From contig NZ_WSEL01000009.1 of NCBI RefSeq assembly GCF_009758015.1, positions 1,116,001 to 1,180,000 of the forward strand: a stretch of 64,000 nucleotides of DNA. The letters are read 5' to 3'. Positions within the stretch are counted from its first letter, which is position 1. Each line of letters begins with the position of its first letter. A program made the position numbers and the translations under genes. The notes beneath the pieces are model-generated. The model made no database searches. It was not told the DNA's origin and worked only from the letters and a program-made list of their open reading frames with translations. Positions 9,146 to 18,258 of the stretch are shown piece after piece. Source of the DNA: Ramlibacter pinisoli. GTDB lineage: Bacteria; Pseudomonadota; Gammaproteobacteria; Burkholderiales; Burkholderiaceae_C.

Positions 9146-9152
9146 GGCCCCC

Positions 9153-9830
9153 ATGCCCAACGGTTTCCAAGTCCTGAAGAGAAAGTCATCCGTCGCGCCC
9201 GCCCTGCTCGAGCGCTTGCGCGCGGTTCCCGTCGCGAACATCAGCGATTCGATGCGGCGCATGGCGGCCGCCGGCTCGGCCTTGCGGCCCCTGCACCGCG
9301 AAGGCGTGCTGTGCGGCCCGGCGTTGACGGTCCGCACGCGTCCCGGCGACAACCTCATGCTGCACATGGCGCTGAACCTGGCGCAGGAAGGCGACGTACT
9401 GGTGGTGGATGCCGACGGCGACCTGACCAACGCCATCACAGGGGAGCGAATGCTGGCCTATTGCGTGGCGAAGAAGTTCGCAGGCGTGGTCATTTACGGC
9501 GCCGTGCGCGACTATGGCTGGATCCGCCGCCAGGACCTGCCGGTTTACGCCTGCGGCGTCACGCACCGAGGCCCCTATAAGGACGGCCCCGGCGAAATCA
9601 ACGTCCCGGTGTCGCTCGGCAGGATGGTGGTCCATCCAGGCGACGCGATCGTTGGCGACGAAGACGGGCTGGTGTGCGTGCCGATGGCGGGCGCCGAAGC
9701 TGTCTGCGCCGCGGCCGAGCAGAAGTTCAAGAAGGAAACGGAAACCTTCGGCGAAATTGGCAAGAAGGACAACGACGCCGCGGGGTACAAGGCAAAGCTG
9801 CTGCGGCTGGGGTGCACCTTCGAGGAGTAG
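9153..9830 (+). CDS. RraA-family 4-carboxy-4-hydroxy-2-oxoadipate aldolase-like protein (LigK/GalC type)
   Basis: 225 residues, RraA/HMG-CHA aldolase fold. The Arg-Asp pair of the class II aldolase site is in VVIYGAVRDYGWI, and the segment THRGPYKDGPGEINVPVSLG is shared with CHA aldolases; GDAIVGDEDGLVCVP follows. These enzymes split 4-carboxy-4-hydroxy-2-oxoadipate to pyruvate and oxaloacetate and can decarboxylate oxaloacetate. The start ATG at 9153 is 7 bases after the Bug stop. Directly following LigJ in the pathway and in the operon makes this role more likely than the RNase-E-inhibitor role of true RraA. Confidence 0.83.
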   Translation: MPNGFQVLKRKSSVAPALLERLRAVPVANISDSMRRMAAAGSALRPLHREGVLCGPALTVRTRPGDNLMLHMALNLAQEGDVLVVDADGDLTNAITGERMLAYCVAKKFAGVVIYGAVRDYGWIRRQDLPVYACGVTHRGPYKDGPGEINVPVSLGRMVVHPGDAIVGDEDGLVCVPMAGAEAVCAAAEQKFKKETETFGEIGKKDNDAAGYKAKLLRLGCTFEE

Positions 9831-10163
9831 AGAGACTTGCTCGGAGAGCAGGCCCTTCCCACACACCATGGCCCGAATACTTCATGCGTCGTGGCCGGTC
9901 GGAAGACTGCGGCGACCTGCCGTCCGAGTTCACCGATTGGGCCATGGCATTGCATGACTTTGGCGCGACCTTGGACCGAGACGCGACAATGGCTAGGGCG
10001 TCTTCTGCAGCGAAGGCAATGACAAGGCTCGCGACGGTTGCGTCTACGCCGATAACAGGAACTGATCGGGTATCAGTGTCGCAGCGGCCTGGGACGCTCC
10101 ACGAGCTAGTCGCGAAGAGACACCTGCGCAGGCGCTGAAGGGTGCCATCGACCGTTCGTGATC
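9831..10163. other. 333-base convergent gap, no gene recognised
   Basis: Separates the aldolase gene (rightward) from the end of a leftward secreted-protein gene. No family-bearing frame or clear terminator was seen. Confidence 0.5.
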
Positions 10164-10610
10164 TCAATACGGCGGATAGACCACGACGTACTCTGATCCC
10201 TGCAGCAGGTACCAGGTGCCGCCGCATTCCTGGTAGAACATGCCGCCGTAGTTGACCGGAACGCAACTCACCGGGACCGTTGCCACCATCGAGCCGACAG
10301 CGGCGGCAGTCACGGCAGCAGTCCCGGCGACAACGGCCGCCGCGGCGACAGGATGGTCCCAGCCGCCGCAGCGGCCCCTGCAGTCCACGTACACGTTTCC
10401 CTGCACGTTGACGTTGTTCACGCTCGTGCTGCGGACGTCGGTGCTGCGCGCATCGCCCCGCGGGGCGCCACCGCCAGCGCCGGCACGCGCACCGGCGGCC
10501 CCACCACCGCCGCCACGGCGCTGAGCTTCAGCACCAGGTGTCAGGAGGCAGCTCGCCAGGATGAGGGCGGCCCACCAAGCCACAGTCCACTTGCTGACTG
10601 GCATGTTCAT
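10164..10610 (-). CDS. Secreted Gly/Ala-rich protein of unknown function
   Basis: 148 residues. Signal peptide (TVAWWAALILASCLLTPGAE, cleavage near AEA-Q), then a low-complexity RRGGGGGAAGARAGAGGG stretch, a VNNVNVQGNVYVDC segment, a hydrophobic Ala/Val-rich stretch that may insert in a membrane, and a Cys-containing tail ending GSEYVVVYPPY. Four cysteines after the signal peptide (C in DCRGRC, CVP, QEC) suggest disulfides. The start at 10610 has AGGAG 5 bases upstream. It lies 10 bases after the DUF2092 gene and is probably co-transcribed with it. I do not know its function. Confidence 0.75.
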   Translation of the reverse strand: MNMPVSKWTVAWWAALILASCLLTPGAEAQRRGGGGGAAGARAGAGGGAPRGDARSTDVRSTSVNNVNVQGNVYVDCRGRCGGWDHPVAAAAVVAGTAAVTAAAVGSMVATVPVSCVPVNYGGMFYQECGGTWYLLQGSEYVVVYPPY

Positions 10611-10620
10611 GTGGACTCCT

Positions 10621-11412
10621 CTACCTGGACTTGCGCTCGACCATCTCGATTCGCTTCGCCCCGCTGGGCGGGGTGAACCTGAAACTCGCGTCGTCGAATG
10701 TCGACTTGAGGTTCCAACTGAACAGGGAAACCGACTGTGGACGGGCTTCGTCGCCTCGATTCGTGATCGCGACCTTGCGCGGCAGGGGGTGCTCCCCCGC
10801 CGTGATCCAGATCTGCCAGTCGATCTTGCCCTGGCGGAACGCGTAGTGATCACAGAGATCCTTGCCGATGCGAGCCTGTCCCGCATACATCGCTGACTCG
10901 AAATTGTCGAGCGAGGCGGCTGGCGTGCCCCAGCGGAACAGATCGGTCATCGGCAGTTCCACGCCGTACTTTTCCTCCAGCCTGTCGATCAGCTCGCCGA
11001 TGGTGCCGGAAAAGTCGACGATGGAGTAGTACTTCTGTTCGGGCGCGTAAAGAGTCACTGTCCTGCCGTCGAAGATCAGATAACGATCGGACCGTGCGCT
11101 GGAGATCCTGGCGCGCAGCATGCCGGGGCGGACCACCTGCAGCTCCGCCCTGGCTGTGTGCTGCAGCTTCTGGCCGTCCCTCAGGACACGCTCGCCAGTG
11201 GCGTCGGTCGAAACGGCAAAGCGCTTCAAGGTCTGCAGATAGTCGCCCATTTTCTTCAGGGCCTGGACGGCCGCCGGGTCAACGGCGCTCGCACCTGACG
11301 GAGTTGCGCCAGGCTCAGACGCAGCAGCCGGCGCCGGTGCCTGCGCGCGCGTGACAGGCACCGACACTGACGCCGCAAGCATGACGATTGGCAGGACTAC
11401 TGCTAGGCGCAC
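10621..11412 (-). CDS. DUF2092-family exported protein
   Basis: 263 residues from the GTG at 11412, chosen because GGGAG lies about 8 bases upstream and the protein then opens directly with a signal peptide (VRLAVVLPIVMLAASVSVPV, ending RAQA). The body (DYLQTLKRFAVSTDATGERV, HTARAELQVVRPGMLRARIS, YLIFDGRTVTLYAPEQKYYS) matches the DUF2092 / LolA-like outer-membrane-lipoprotein-carrier fold. The function is unknown; a lipid- or polymer-handling role in the periplasm is a guess from the fold. First gene of a two-gene unit. Confidence 0.82.
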   Translation of the reverse strand: MRLAVVLPIVMLAASVSVPVTRAQAPAPAAASEPGATPSGASAVDPAAVQALKKMGDYLQTLKRFAVSTDATGERVLRDGQKLQHTARAELQVVRPGMLRARISSARSDRYLIFDGRTVTLYAPEQKYYSIVDFSGTIGELIDRLEEKYGVELPMTDLFRWGTPAASLDNFESAMYAGQARIGKDLCDHYAFRQGKIDWQIWITAGEHPLPRKVAITNRGDEARPQSVSLFSWNLKSTFDDASFRFTPPSGAKRIEMVERKSR

Positions 11413-11650
11413 GGGGACATCTCCCAGGCTGGACTGAATCGTGACGCGACGGATGCATCGACTCAGGAACAGTACTGGCAACCGGGTCGCGGCCAATTAG
11501 ACTTTGGTGCATGCCAGCTGCGCGTCAATGCCCAAGGGCAGCGCAATGCGACCGGGAGCTGAGTTGATGGCCGGCCCTTCCGAACAGGCATGGTCATCCG
11601 TGCGACCAGGAGAGTGTCGAAGGGCGGGACGGACCTGCGGCGTGGCCCAC

Positions 11651-12427
11651 TTAGTCCGACCGTCCCAGCGTCAGCAGCCGTTCCTCGCCCCCGATGTTGA
11701 CGTAGTACCCAGGCCCTCGGGGCCCGTTCTCGCGCCAGTCCTTGCCGGCTTCGGCCCAATAGTTCTGGCCGGTCGCAGGGTCGTGCGCGTTCTCCATGCC
11801 CGACCAGCGGCTGTAGTCGGACTTCTCGCCGGCCTTGCCGCGCCGCTTGGTGGAGTCGGGGGGGCCCGAGGTGTAGTCAAACGACGTGGGTCTCAGGGGC
11901 ACGGCGCAGCGGATCGACCGCGATACGGCGCTCGCGAGCTCGGCGTCGCGCTGCCACACGGATGGCGTTGCGCCGGCGGTACGCATGACGAGCACAAAGC
12001 CGTTGCCCGCCATCGGGAATACCTGGTACAGCGCGACGCCGACGAATCGGGGCGTTTGGCATTGCATCAAGAACGTGCCCTGAATCGGTGAGCTAGGCTG
12101 GCCGCACTGCACCGGCACGCGTCCCATCTGTGTCAGGGTGGCCATGGCGGCAGCCTGCGGCGTGGAGTACCAGCGGCCATAGGTCGCGCTGGCTCGCATT
12201 TCGCCCGACACGCCCACGATGAAATAGCTCGCTAAGGCCTGCCCGTCGGCACGCTGCATGTCGGCGCCAAAGGCACTGCCCGCCGGGTTCTCGCCAGTGA
12301 ACGACCAGTCAGGCGGTGCGAGCGCCTTGCAGAATTTGCCGCTGCGCGACTGCACCTTCACCGGCCCCTGGGCGGCGACGCTAAACGCGGCGCCAGCGAG
12401 CACAACGCACACACCGGTACGCAGCAT
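11651..12427 (-). CDS. Exported protein of unknown function
   Basis: 258 residues. N-terminal signal MLRTGVCVVLAGAAFSVAAQ. The body contains PPDWSFTGENPAGSAFGADM and a late tail with aromatic repeats (SDYSRWSGMENAHDPATGQN, YWAEAGKDWRENGPRGPGYY) resembling a WW-like or substrate-facing module. No enzyme motif was recognised. It starts 11 bases after the stop of the upstream lipoprotein gene and is very likely in one operon with it. Confidence 0.72.
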   Translation of the reverse strand: MLRTGVCVVLAGAAFSVAAQGPVKVQSRSGKFCKALAPPDWSFTGENPAGSAFGADMQRADGQALASYFIVGVSGEMRASATYGRWYSTPQAAAMATLTQMGRVPVQCGQPSSPIQGTFLMQCQTPRFVGVALYQVFPMAGNGFVLVMRTAGATPSVWQRDAELASAVSRSIRCAVPLRPTSFDYTSGPPDSTKRRGKAGEKSDYSRWSGMENAHDPATGQNYWAEAGKDWRENGPRGPGYYVNIGGEERLLTLGRSD

Positions 12428-12438
12428 GTCTCACTCCC

Positions 12439-13845
12439 TCAGTCCGGCCCCCGGCCGGAGCATCTCGTCGGCGCGAACAGCTGCGCCATGACCTGCGACC
12501 CGCCTGCATCATTGCGCGCCCAGACCAGCACGAGGCCGCCGCCCGAGACCGCACCAGCCAGCGCGTCTAGCGGCGCGGACGTGGGCAGCGACTGCCCGAT
12601 CGGGTCGCCATGCTCGCCGATGCGCTGCAAGGTGATCGTGCCGGCCGCTGCCGCGAGCAGGGCCGCTTCGCCGCTCGAGAGCGAAACACCCCCTAGGGGC
12701 GTGAGCGCCAGCGAGGCCGACCGGCCCGCCGGATCACCGCCATTGTTGAACTGCTGCAGGGACACCGCCGCACCCGCCTGCGCCGGTCCGCTCACGACCA
12801 CCAGGCCGCGCTCGTCCTGCAGCAGCACCGAACCGGGAGGCAACGCGCCCGGCACGCCCAGGAAGTCCGGCGTGGCCAGCGGACGGCGCACATCGATCTG
12901 GGTGAGCTGGGTGTAGTCCTGCAGCCCGGGCGCCGGCGTGCGCCACGGCGTCGTGGCGACCCAGCCGCCACGCCGCAGCGTGATCAGCTGCTCGCCCTCG
13001 ACGCGGACGCCGTTGACGGCACCGAGGGAATCGATCTTCACCAAGTCCCCCAGCGGCACGCCGCCGGCCCTGACCCTTTGTACCCAGAGTTCCGGCTTCA
13101 CCCGGCCCACCAGGTGCCAGCCACCGAGGAACGAGCCGTCGTCGAAGCCGGCCAACACGGGGAAGTGGAAGATGCCCGGAAAGCTGCGCACGTTGACGGT
13201 CTGGGTGCCGATCGTGATCTCTCCGGGAAGCGCGGCGCCGTCCTGGAACAGGCGCGCCAGGACAGGATTCACCACCACGAAGGGGTTGGCCGGATCGATG
13301 ACACGGCTGACCGCGTAGGCCACGACGATGCGGCCGGATGGCTGGATGAGCACGGCGACGTCCTGCGGCGCCACGTCGTCGGCGTACGGCAGATCGGCTG
13401 GCGGACCCAGCGCGCGTCCGCCGGCACCGAAGCGCTGCCACTGCAGGCGCCACGAGACCAGCGTGTCGGACGGCGTGCGCGACAGCCAGGCCACCGCGAT
13501 GCCGCCGTCGTGCAAGAGCCCGGCGAACCGCACCTGCTGCTGCGTGCCCGCACCCAGGCTGTTCACGGTGAAGGACTGCCTCGCCGTGAACCCCGCCGCC
13601 GCCAGGCACGCGTCGTCCCTTCGTCGCAGGACCTGGGCCTGCAGGCCCGCCATCACGGCCGCGGAATCGCTGCTTGCGTCGCTATCGCCGCTGCCACTGC
13701 TGGCGGTACTGCTGGCGCTGGCCTGGCCGCTGATGCCGGCCGGTCCGCTACCGCCACCACCGCCGCAGGCCACGAGGCCCACGACGGCCGCCTGGAAGCC
13801 CCAACGCGCCAGACGGCGCGCCAACCCGGATGCGATGTGTGCCAT
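12439..13845 (-). CDS. Putative lipoprotein with beta-propeller-like body
   Basis: 468 residues. The N-terminus ends in a lipobox (AAVVGLVACGGGGGSG), so lipid attachment at the Cys is likely; a Ser/Ala/Gly/Asp-rich linker follows. The body has repeated strand blocks such as GGIAVAWLSRTPSDTLVSWR, GRIVVAYAVS, GGWHLVGRVKPELWVQRV and GGGLVLVWARN, which look like propeller blades read by eye; no family was recognised. The start at 13845 has GGAGG about 8 bases upstream. It leads a two-gene unit with the exported protein downstream. Confidence 0.72.
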   Translation of the reverse strand: MAHIASGLARRLARWGFQAAVVGLVACGGGGGSGPAGISGQASASSTASSGSGDSDASSDSAAVMAGLQAQVLRRRDDACLAAAGFTARQSFTVNSLGAGTQQQVRFAGLLHDGGIAVAWLSRTPSDTLVSWRLQWQRFGAGGRALGPPADLPYADDVAPQDVAVLIQPSGRIVVAYAVSRVIDPANPFVVVNPVLARLFQDGAALPGEITIGTQTVNVRSFPGIFHFPVLAGFDDGSFLGGWHLVGRVKPELWVQRVRAGGVPLGDLVKIDSLGAVNGVRVEGEQLITLRRGGWVATTPWRTPAPGLQDYTQLTQIDVRRPLATPDFLGVPGALPPGSVLLQDERGLVVVSGPAQAGAAVSLQQFNNGGDPAGRSASLALTPLGGVSLSSGEAALLAAAAGTITLQRIGEHGDPIGQSLPTSAPLDALAGAVSGGGLVLVWARNDAGGSQVMAQLFAPTRCSGRGPD

Positions 13846-14089
13846 GGCGGAGACCTCCGCGCCCGTGCGCAATGCGTCCACTGTAGGCAGCTGGCAGGCC
13901 GCGGGGGCAGCAGCCTTGTCGGCAGCGCATGTAAGGTCGCTCGGCCGTGGCTGAGAACAGACAGGCCGCCGGCGTGCTTGGCGTGGCGCACGGCGTCTGG
14001 CCGCCGGATCGGTCCCGATCGCCGTGACGCTGCAAGCGTCCTGTCGAGCCATCCATCCAGCCATCCGAAGTAACCTGTCGCCGAGGGCT

Positions 14090-15088
14090 TCAACGTCCTG
14101 ACCCGACACCGGCGAACCGGCTCGCAGCGAACGCCCACGTCAGCCGCGAGGCATCGGGTCCCCGTTCGTCGCTGAAAGGCTGCCCCTTGGCCCCGCCGCT
14201 CCAGGCATGCGCCAGGCCACGGACTTCCACCAAGGTGGCAACGAGGCTGCGGCCTCGGGAAAAGCTCGTCACCGCCATCGGGTAGCGCTTGCCGCGCTGC
14301 TGGATGCGTCGGGTGCCCGCCTTTGCACCGGCAGCGTCGGCCCAGATCCGCACGGCAGCCTGGCCATTGCTCGGCGCGACCACGTCGTCCCGGCCACCGT
14401 GGATGACCAGGAGCGGCGGCCTCGCCGTCGTTTCCGTCGGCGCCGCCAGGAGCGGTGCCGATCCGCGGTGGCCACGCATGGCCTGGACGGCGGAGACCGC
14501 GGACGACGCCGTGCCCGGCGGGATGCCGGAATGCATGATCACCGCCTTGAAACGCCCGGGCTCGTGGGCTGCCAGCAGGGCGGCCATGCTCCCTCCGGCC
14601 GACAGCCCGGCCACGGCGATGCGCTCCCTGTCCACGCCATACAGCAGGCAGACCTGCTCGATGGCTTTCACGATCAGCGCCACTTCCGCGCGGGCGCGGC
14701 CATTGCGCGTGTCGTACCAGTTCCAGCAGCCTTGCACGTTGCTCATGCGGTCCTGCTCGGGGTACAGCACCAGGAAGCGATGCTGCCGGGCGATGCGGTT
14801 CATGCGCGTACTGGCGGCGAAGGTGCTCGCGTCCTGGCCGCAGCCATGCAGCATGACCAGCAGAGGCAGCTTCTCGAGCACACCGACCCCCGGCGGCCGG
14901 TACAGGCGAAAGCGCCTCGCCCCGGCGGCGCCCATCGCGACGCCGGCGATCCAATCGCCCTCCACATCCGGTCGCCTGGTGCGGCTGAGAGCCGGAAGGA
15001 CGGGGTTCAGGCGCTTGGCCTGCCGGGCGGGCGCCAGGCTGCGTGTCACGAGCTTGGTCCACGCCAGAAAAGGACTTCGTCGAGGCAT
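14090..15088 (-). CDS. PHB-depolymerase-family esterase
   Basis: 332 residues. Alpha/beta-hydrolase of the poly(3-hydroxybutyrate) depolymerase/feruloyl-esterase group: oxyanion segment LPLLVMLHGCGQDASTFAAS, nucleophile elbow GLSAGGSMAA (Ser), acid VIHGGRDDVV (Asp) and histidine GLAHAWSGG. GCWNWYD is also family-typical. No convincing signal peptide is seen, so it may be intracellular or exported by another route. The ATG at 15088 (MPRRSPFLAW) is the most family-like start. Substrates of the group include PHB oligomers and aryl esters; which applies here cannot be read. Confidence 0.85.
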   Translation of the reverse strand: MPRRSPFLAWTKLVTRSLAPARQAKRLNPVLPALSRTRRPDVEGDWIAGVAMGAAGARRFRLYRPPGVGVLEKLPLLVMLHGCGQDASTFAASTRMNRIARQHRFLVLYPEQDRMSNVQGCWNWYDTRNGRARAEVALIVKAIEQVCLLYGVDRERIAVAGLSAGGSMAALLAAHEPGRFKAVIMHSGIPPGTASSAVSAVQAMRGHRGSAPLLAAPTETTARPPLLVIHGGRDDVVAPSNGQAAVRIWADAAGAKAGTRRIQQRGKRYPMAVTSFSRGRSLVATLVEVRGLAHAWSGGAKGQPFSDERGPDASRLTWAFAASRFAGVGSGR

Positions 15089-15364
15089 CGGGGCATTCTG
15101 CAGGCAAGCCAGGCGTGCGGAACCGAACCCTACCGACTGGTACATGTCCGCCCGGCGGGCCTCCCGCCACCGGTGGCTCAGCCGGACGGGCGAAGCCGCA
15201 ACAGCAGGTCCGACACGCGCCCGCGGGCCGGTCCCTAGGTGGAGCGATGGGCGACGCCTGGCGTCAGGCCAGGTCAACGCGATCAGTAACTTCGCAACGT
15301 GGGTCCCGCCTCCCCTCGCCGCCGTGGCGACGTAAACTGGGACGGACCCTCCAGGAGCTGAGCC

Positions 15365-15829
15365 ATGCAAGGCATTGATCGTGATCAGGTCGTCGCAGTG
15401 CTGAACCGCTTGCTCGAAGCCGAGCTCGCAGGTGTCGTCCGCTACACGCACTATTCGTTCCTGGTCTTCGGCTTCGGCCGCATCCCGATCGTCTCCTGGT
15501 TGCGCGAGCAGGCCGCTGAATCCCTGCTACACGCTCAGCAGGTCGGCGAGTGGATCACCACCCTGGGCTCCTACCCGTCGCTCACCATCGGGCCGCTGCT
15601 CGACACGCACAAGCACGACATCGCGGCCATCCTGCGGGAATCGCTCGAAACGGAAAGTGCCGCGCTGGCGTTGTACCGCGAGCTTCTGGGGCTCGTCGAA
15701 GGGCGCTCGGTCGCCCTGGAGGAGTTCGCGCGGCAGATGCTCTATGCCGAAGAGCTCCATGCGGCGGACGTCGACAAGATGTTGCGCAAGCCGGGCGACG
15801 TCGCGGCATTCGCAAAAGGATCGGGCTGA
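15365..15829 (+). CDS. Bacterioferritin-like ferritin-family protein
   Basis: 154 residues, four-helix ferritin-like domain. Likely di-iron ligands by comparison with Bfr: Glu20 (LLEAELAGVVRY), Glu52/His56 (AAESLLHAQQ), Glu97 (LETESAALAL) and Glu129/His132 (YAEELHAAD). The helix-B Glu-His spacing is one residue longer than the ExxH of E. coli Bfr, so it belongs to a Bfr-like branch rather than classical Bfr. Probable cytoplasmic iron storage/ferroxidase. It stands alone, with no bfd ferredoxin beside it. Confidence 0.82.
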   Translation: MQGIDRDQVVAVLNRLLEAELAGVVRYTHYSFLVFGFGRIPIVSWLREQAAESLLHAQQVGEWITTLGSYPSLTIGPLLDTHKHDIAAILRESLETESAALALYRELLGLVEGRSVALEEFARQMLYAEELHAADVDKMLRKPGDVAAFAKGSG

Positions 15830-16052
15830 CCCCGGCGTGTCGATTGCTCCCGCGGGTTCGAGCGTTCCACTGCGAGGTCCGCTGACGCCCCAAGCAATGG
15901 TGCGGGGGTAGTCGGGCGGGGGGACCTCGGCACCTGGACGCCTGCGGGCGTTCACGCAACTTTGCACAGGGGACACCGGACGGGCGTCCGCATTCAGGAT
16001 CGGTTCATACGCGCTCCCGCACCATGAAGCCTCCTCACACAAGGAGTCTTTC

Positions 16053-16457
16053 ATGCACAGCATCCTCTCCGCCAAGTCCCTTCTCGCCGCGGCCATTGCG
16101 CTCGGCAGCCTTGCCGCTGTGACGGGGGCACACGCCCAGGGCCCATCGAACGGATTCGTTTCCGTGACCGTGGGAACGCCCGTGCGCCAGGTGCAGCCCG
16201 TGGCGGTACACGTCGAACCCACGCGCGCCTACATCCCGTCGGGGCCTGTGCACGGGCAGCCGCGCTATGTGCAAGCGCCCGAACGGCGCGACCACGTGCG
16301 CGGGCCGTGGGGCGACACCGACCGCGATGGCATCCCGAATCGCTATGACCGGCATGACGACCGGCGCGTCGCGGCTACGGGCCCTTGGGGCGACGCCGAT
16401 CGCGACGGCGTCCTGAACCGCTACGACCGCGCGCCTTACAACCCGCGCTTCCGCTGA
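16053..16457 (+). CDS. Exported protein with two thrombospondin type 3-like Ca-binding repeats
   Basis: 134 residues: signal peptide to GAHAQ, a Pro/Val-rich stretch, then two near-identical blocks GPWGDTDRDGIPNRYDR and GPWGDADRDGVLNRYDR. The DxDxDG-x-x-N-x-x-D pattern is that of TSP3 calcium-binding repeats. Preceded by AAGGAG at 16040. Function unknown; such small proteins occur in Burkholderiales periplasm/outer-membrane contexts. Confidence 0.8.
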   Translation: MHSILSAKSLLAAAIALGSLAAVTGAHAQGPSNGFVSVTVGTPVRQVQPVAVHVEPTRAYIPSGPVHGQPRYVQAPERRDHVRGPWGDTDRDGIPNRYDRHDDRRVAATGPWGDADRDGVLNRYDRAPYNPRFR

Positions 16458-16562
16458 ACCATCACGGGCACGCCGGGCGTCGTCACCCGCAACTCTCGCC
16501 CGTTTCATGGGAGAGGCGCAGGTGGCGCCCGGCGCGGATGGTCGCTCGTGGCCGGAACGGCC

Positions 16563-17165
16563 ATGGCCTATGCTGCCGGCGTGCACCAAGGCAGCCCACC
16601 CGATCACCGCCGATTCCTCGCCGATATCCGGACCAACCGGTCCAACCGGGCGATCCTGGATGCGTGGGATGCACTGGGCCTTCCGGACGGCTGGCTGGTC
16701 GCAGGCTGCCTGTTCCAGACCGTGTGGAACCTCGTGTCGGGCCGCGCGCCGGAGGACGGCATCAAGGATTACGACATCTTCTACTTCGACGCCGAGGACC
16801 TCTCGGCCGCGGCCGAAGCGCGCGTACAGGCACGGGTCGATGGTGTGCTCGGATCCCTGGGTGTCCCGATCGAAGTGAAGAACCAGGCGCGGGTGCACCT
16901 CTGGTACGAGGAGCACTTCGGCTACCCCTACCAGACGCTCGCCAGTTCGGCACAGGGCATCGACCGGTTCCTGGTTCCCTCGACGTGCGTCGGCGTGCGT
17001 CCAGTGGCCGGCAGGGACGAGGTCTACGCGCCCAACGGGCTGGCGATTCTCTACGCCGGCGTGCTCACGCTGAACCCGCTCGTTCCTCACGTGCAGCTGT
17101 TCCGCGACAAGGCGCAGTCGTATCGCAACCGCTGGGAGTGGCTGCAGGTGCAGGACACCCGATGA
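16563..17165 (+). CDS. Nucleotidyltransferase-family protein (NTP_transf_6-like)
   Basis: About 200 residues. Characteristic blocks: LPDGWLVAGCLFQTVWNLVS, then KDYDIFYFDAEDLS (the DxD-type acidic pair) and RVHLWYEEHFGYPY. The family is a minimal nucleotidyltransferase of unknown biological substrate. The ATG at 16563 is used; an in-frame GTG at 16548 would add five residues and neither has a strong Shine-Dalgarno. Confidence 0.8.
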   Translation: MAYAAGVHQGSPPDHRRFLADIRTNRSNRAILDAWDALGLPDGWLVAGCLFQTVWNLVSGRAPEDGIKDYDIFYFDAEDLSAAAEARVQARVDGVLGSLGVPIEVKNQARVHLWYEEHFGYPYQTLASSAQGIDRFLVPSTCVGVRPVAGRDEVYAPNGLAILYAGVLTLNPLVPHVQLFRDKAQSYRNRWEWLQVQDTR

Positions 17166-17255
17166 AAGGTTCCGTGTGCAGTAAGATCGTCCGCCGTCAG
17201 CTCCACGCCTCGCTGCAATGAGGCCAGCCGTCCTTTGGCCCGTCGGCGGAACAGC

Positions 17256-18248
17256 ATGAGCAAACCAATCAAAGATGCGAGCTCGCCGGGGGACGCGCTT
17301 CTGTCCGAAGCGCACAGGCTGCGCCATTTCGTCGTCCTCGTCGAGGAACGACACTACGGCAACGCAGCCGAGCGGCTCGGGATGGACCAGCCGGCCCTTA
17401 GCCGCTCGATCGTGCGCCTGGAGCAAGCCGTGGGCGCGCAACTGCTGGTGCGTTCGGCGCGATCCATCGCCTTGACGCCCGCCGGCGAGATCTTCGAGAA
17501 GGATGCGCGCGCACTGATCGCTCAGGCACAGCTATCCAGCAGCGTCGTCCGCCGCGTGCAGGACGGCGAGATCGGCAACCTGCGCCTGGGGTTCACCCCC
17601 GTGGCCATGTTCTGGGCCCTCCCCGATGCGGTGCGTCAGCTGCGCGTGCGCTACCCCGACATCCGGATCCTGATGCAGGAGGCGCAGAGCTACGAGCACG
17701 TGGAGCACTTGCGCGAAGGCAGCATCGACGTTGCCTTCGTCAATGGCGATGTGTTGAACAAGGGGGAATTCCAGACCCTGGTGCTGGAGCGCGCGCGCGT
17801 GCTGGCCGCGGTCCCCGCGAGCTGGCCCATCGCCAAGTCGAAGCGCCTGCGGCTCATCGACCTGTCGGACCAGCCCTTCATCATCGTCCCGAAGGAAACC
17901 AGCCCGACCACGCACCAGGCGACCCTGGCAGCGTGCCGCGCCGCGGGCTTCGTTCCCACGATCGTGCCGGGCGACAACACCGAGGTGTTGAGCCGGCTGG
18001 GCATGGTGGCCAGCGGCTTCGGCGTGATGCTGACCTCCGAGTACACGCGTGCATTGCCGGTCGAGGGCGTGGTCTACATCCCGGTGACGGACCTGCCCGA
18101 GTACCTCCACTGGCAGCTGGTGATGGCTTGGGACCCCCGAGCGGAGACGACCGCCGTGCGTGCGCTGGCCGACATCTGCGCCAGCATCCCCAAGAGCCGG
18201 ATCAAGCGGGCCGCCTGGCGCGGCGGCCATCCCTCGGCAGCCGGCTAG
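17256..18248 (+). CDS. LysR-family transcriptional regulator
   Basis: 330 residues. Winged helix in residues ~20-80 (HRLRHFVVLVEERHYGNAAE, MDQPALSRSIVRLEQAVGAQ), preceded by an extra ~20 residues; then the effector domain (GNLRLGFTPVAMFWALPDAV). Convergent with the acyl-CoA ligase gene, only 10 bases apart, so the link to that gene is positional only. The start at 17256 (MSKPIKD) is preferred over the GTG/ATG farther up because GGCGGAAC precedes it. Confidence 0.9.
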   Translation: MSKPIKDASSPGDALLSEAHRLRHFVVLVEERHYGNAAERLGMDQPALSRSIVRLEQAVGAQLLVRSARSIALTPAGEIFEKDARALIAQAQLSSSVVRRVQDGEIGNLRLGFTPVAMFWALPDAVRQLRVRYPDIRILMQEAQSYEHVEHLREGSIDVAFVNGDVLNKGEFQTLVLERARVLAAVPASWPIAKSKRLRLIDLSDQPFIIVPKETSPTTHQATLAACRAAGFVPTIVPGDNTEVLSRLGMVASGFGVMLTSEYTRALPVEGVVYIPVTDLPEYLHWQLVMAWDPRAETTAVRALADICASIPKSRIKRAAWRGGHPSAAG

Positions 18249-18258
18249 GCGCTGGTTC

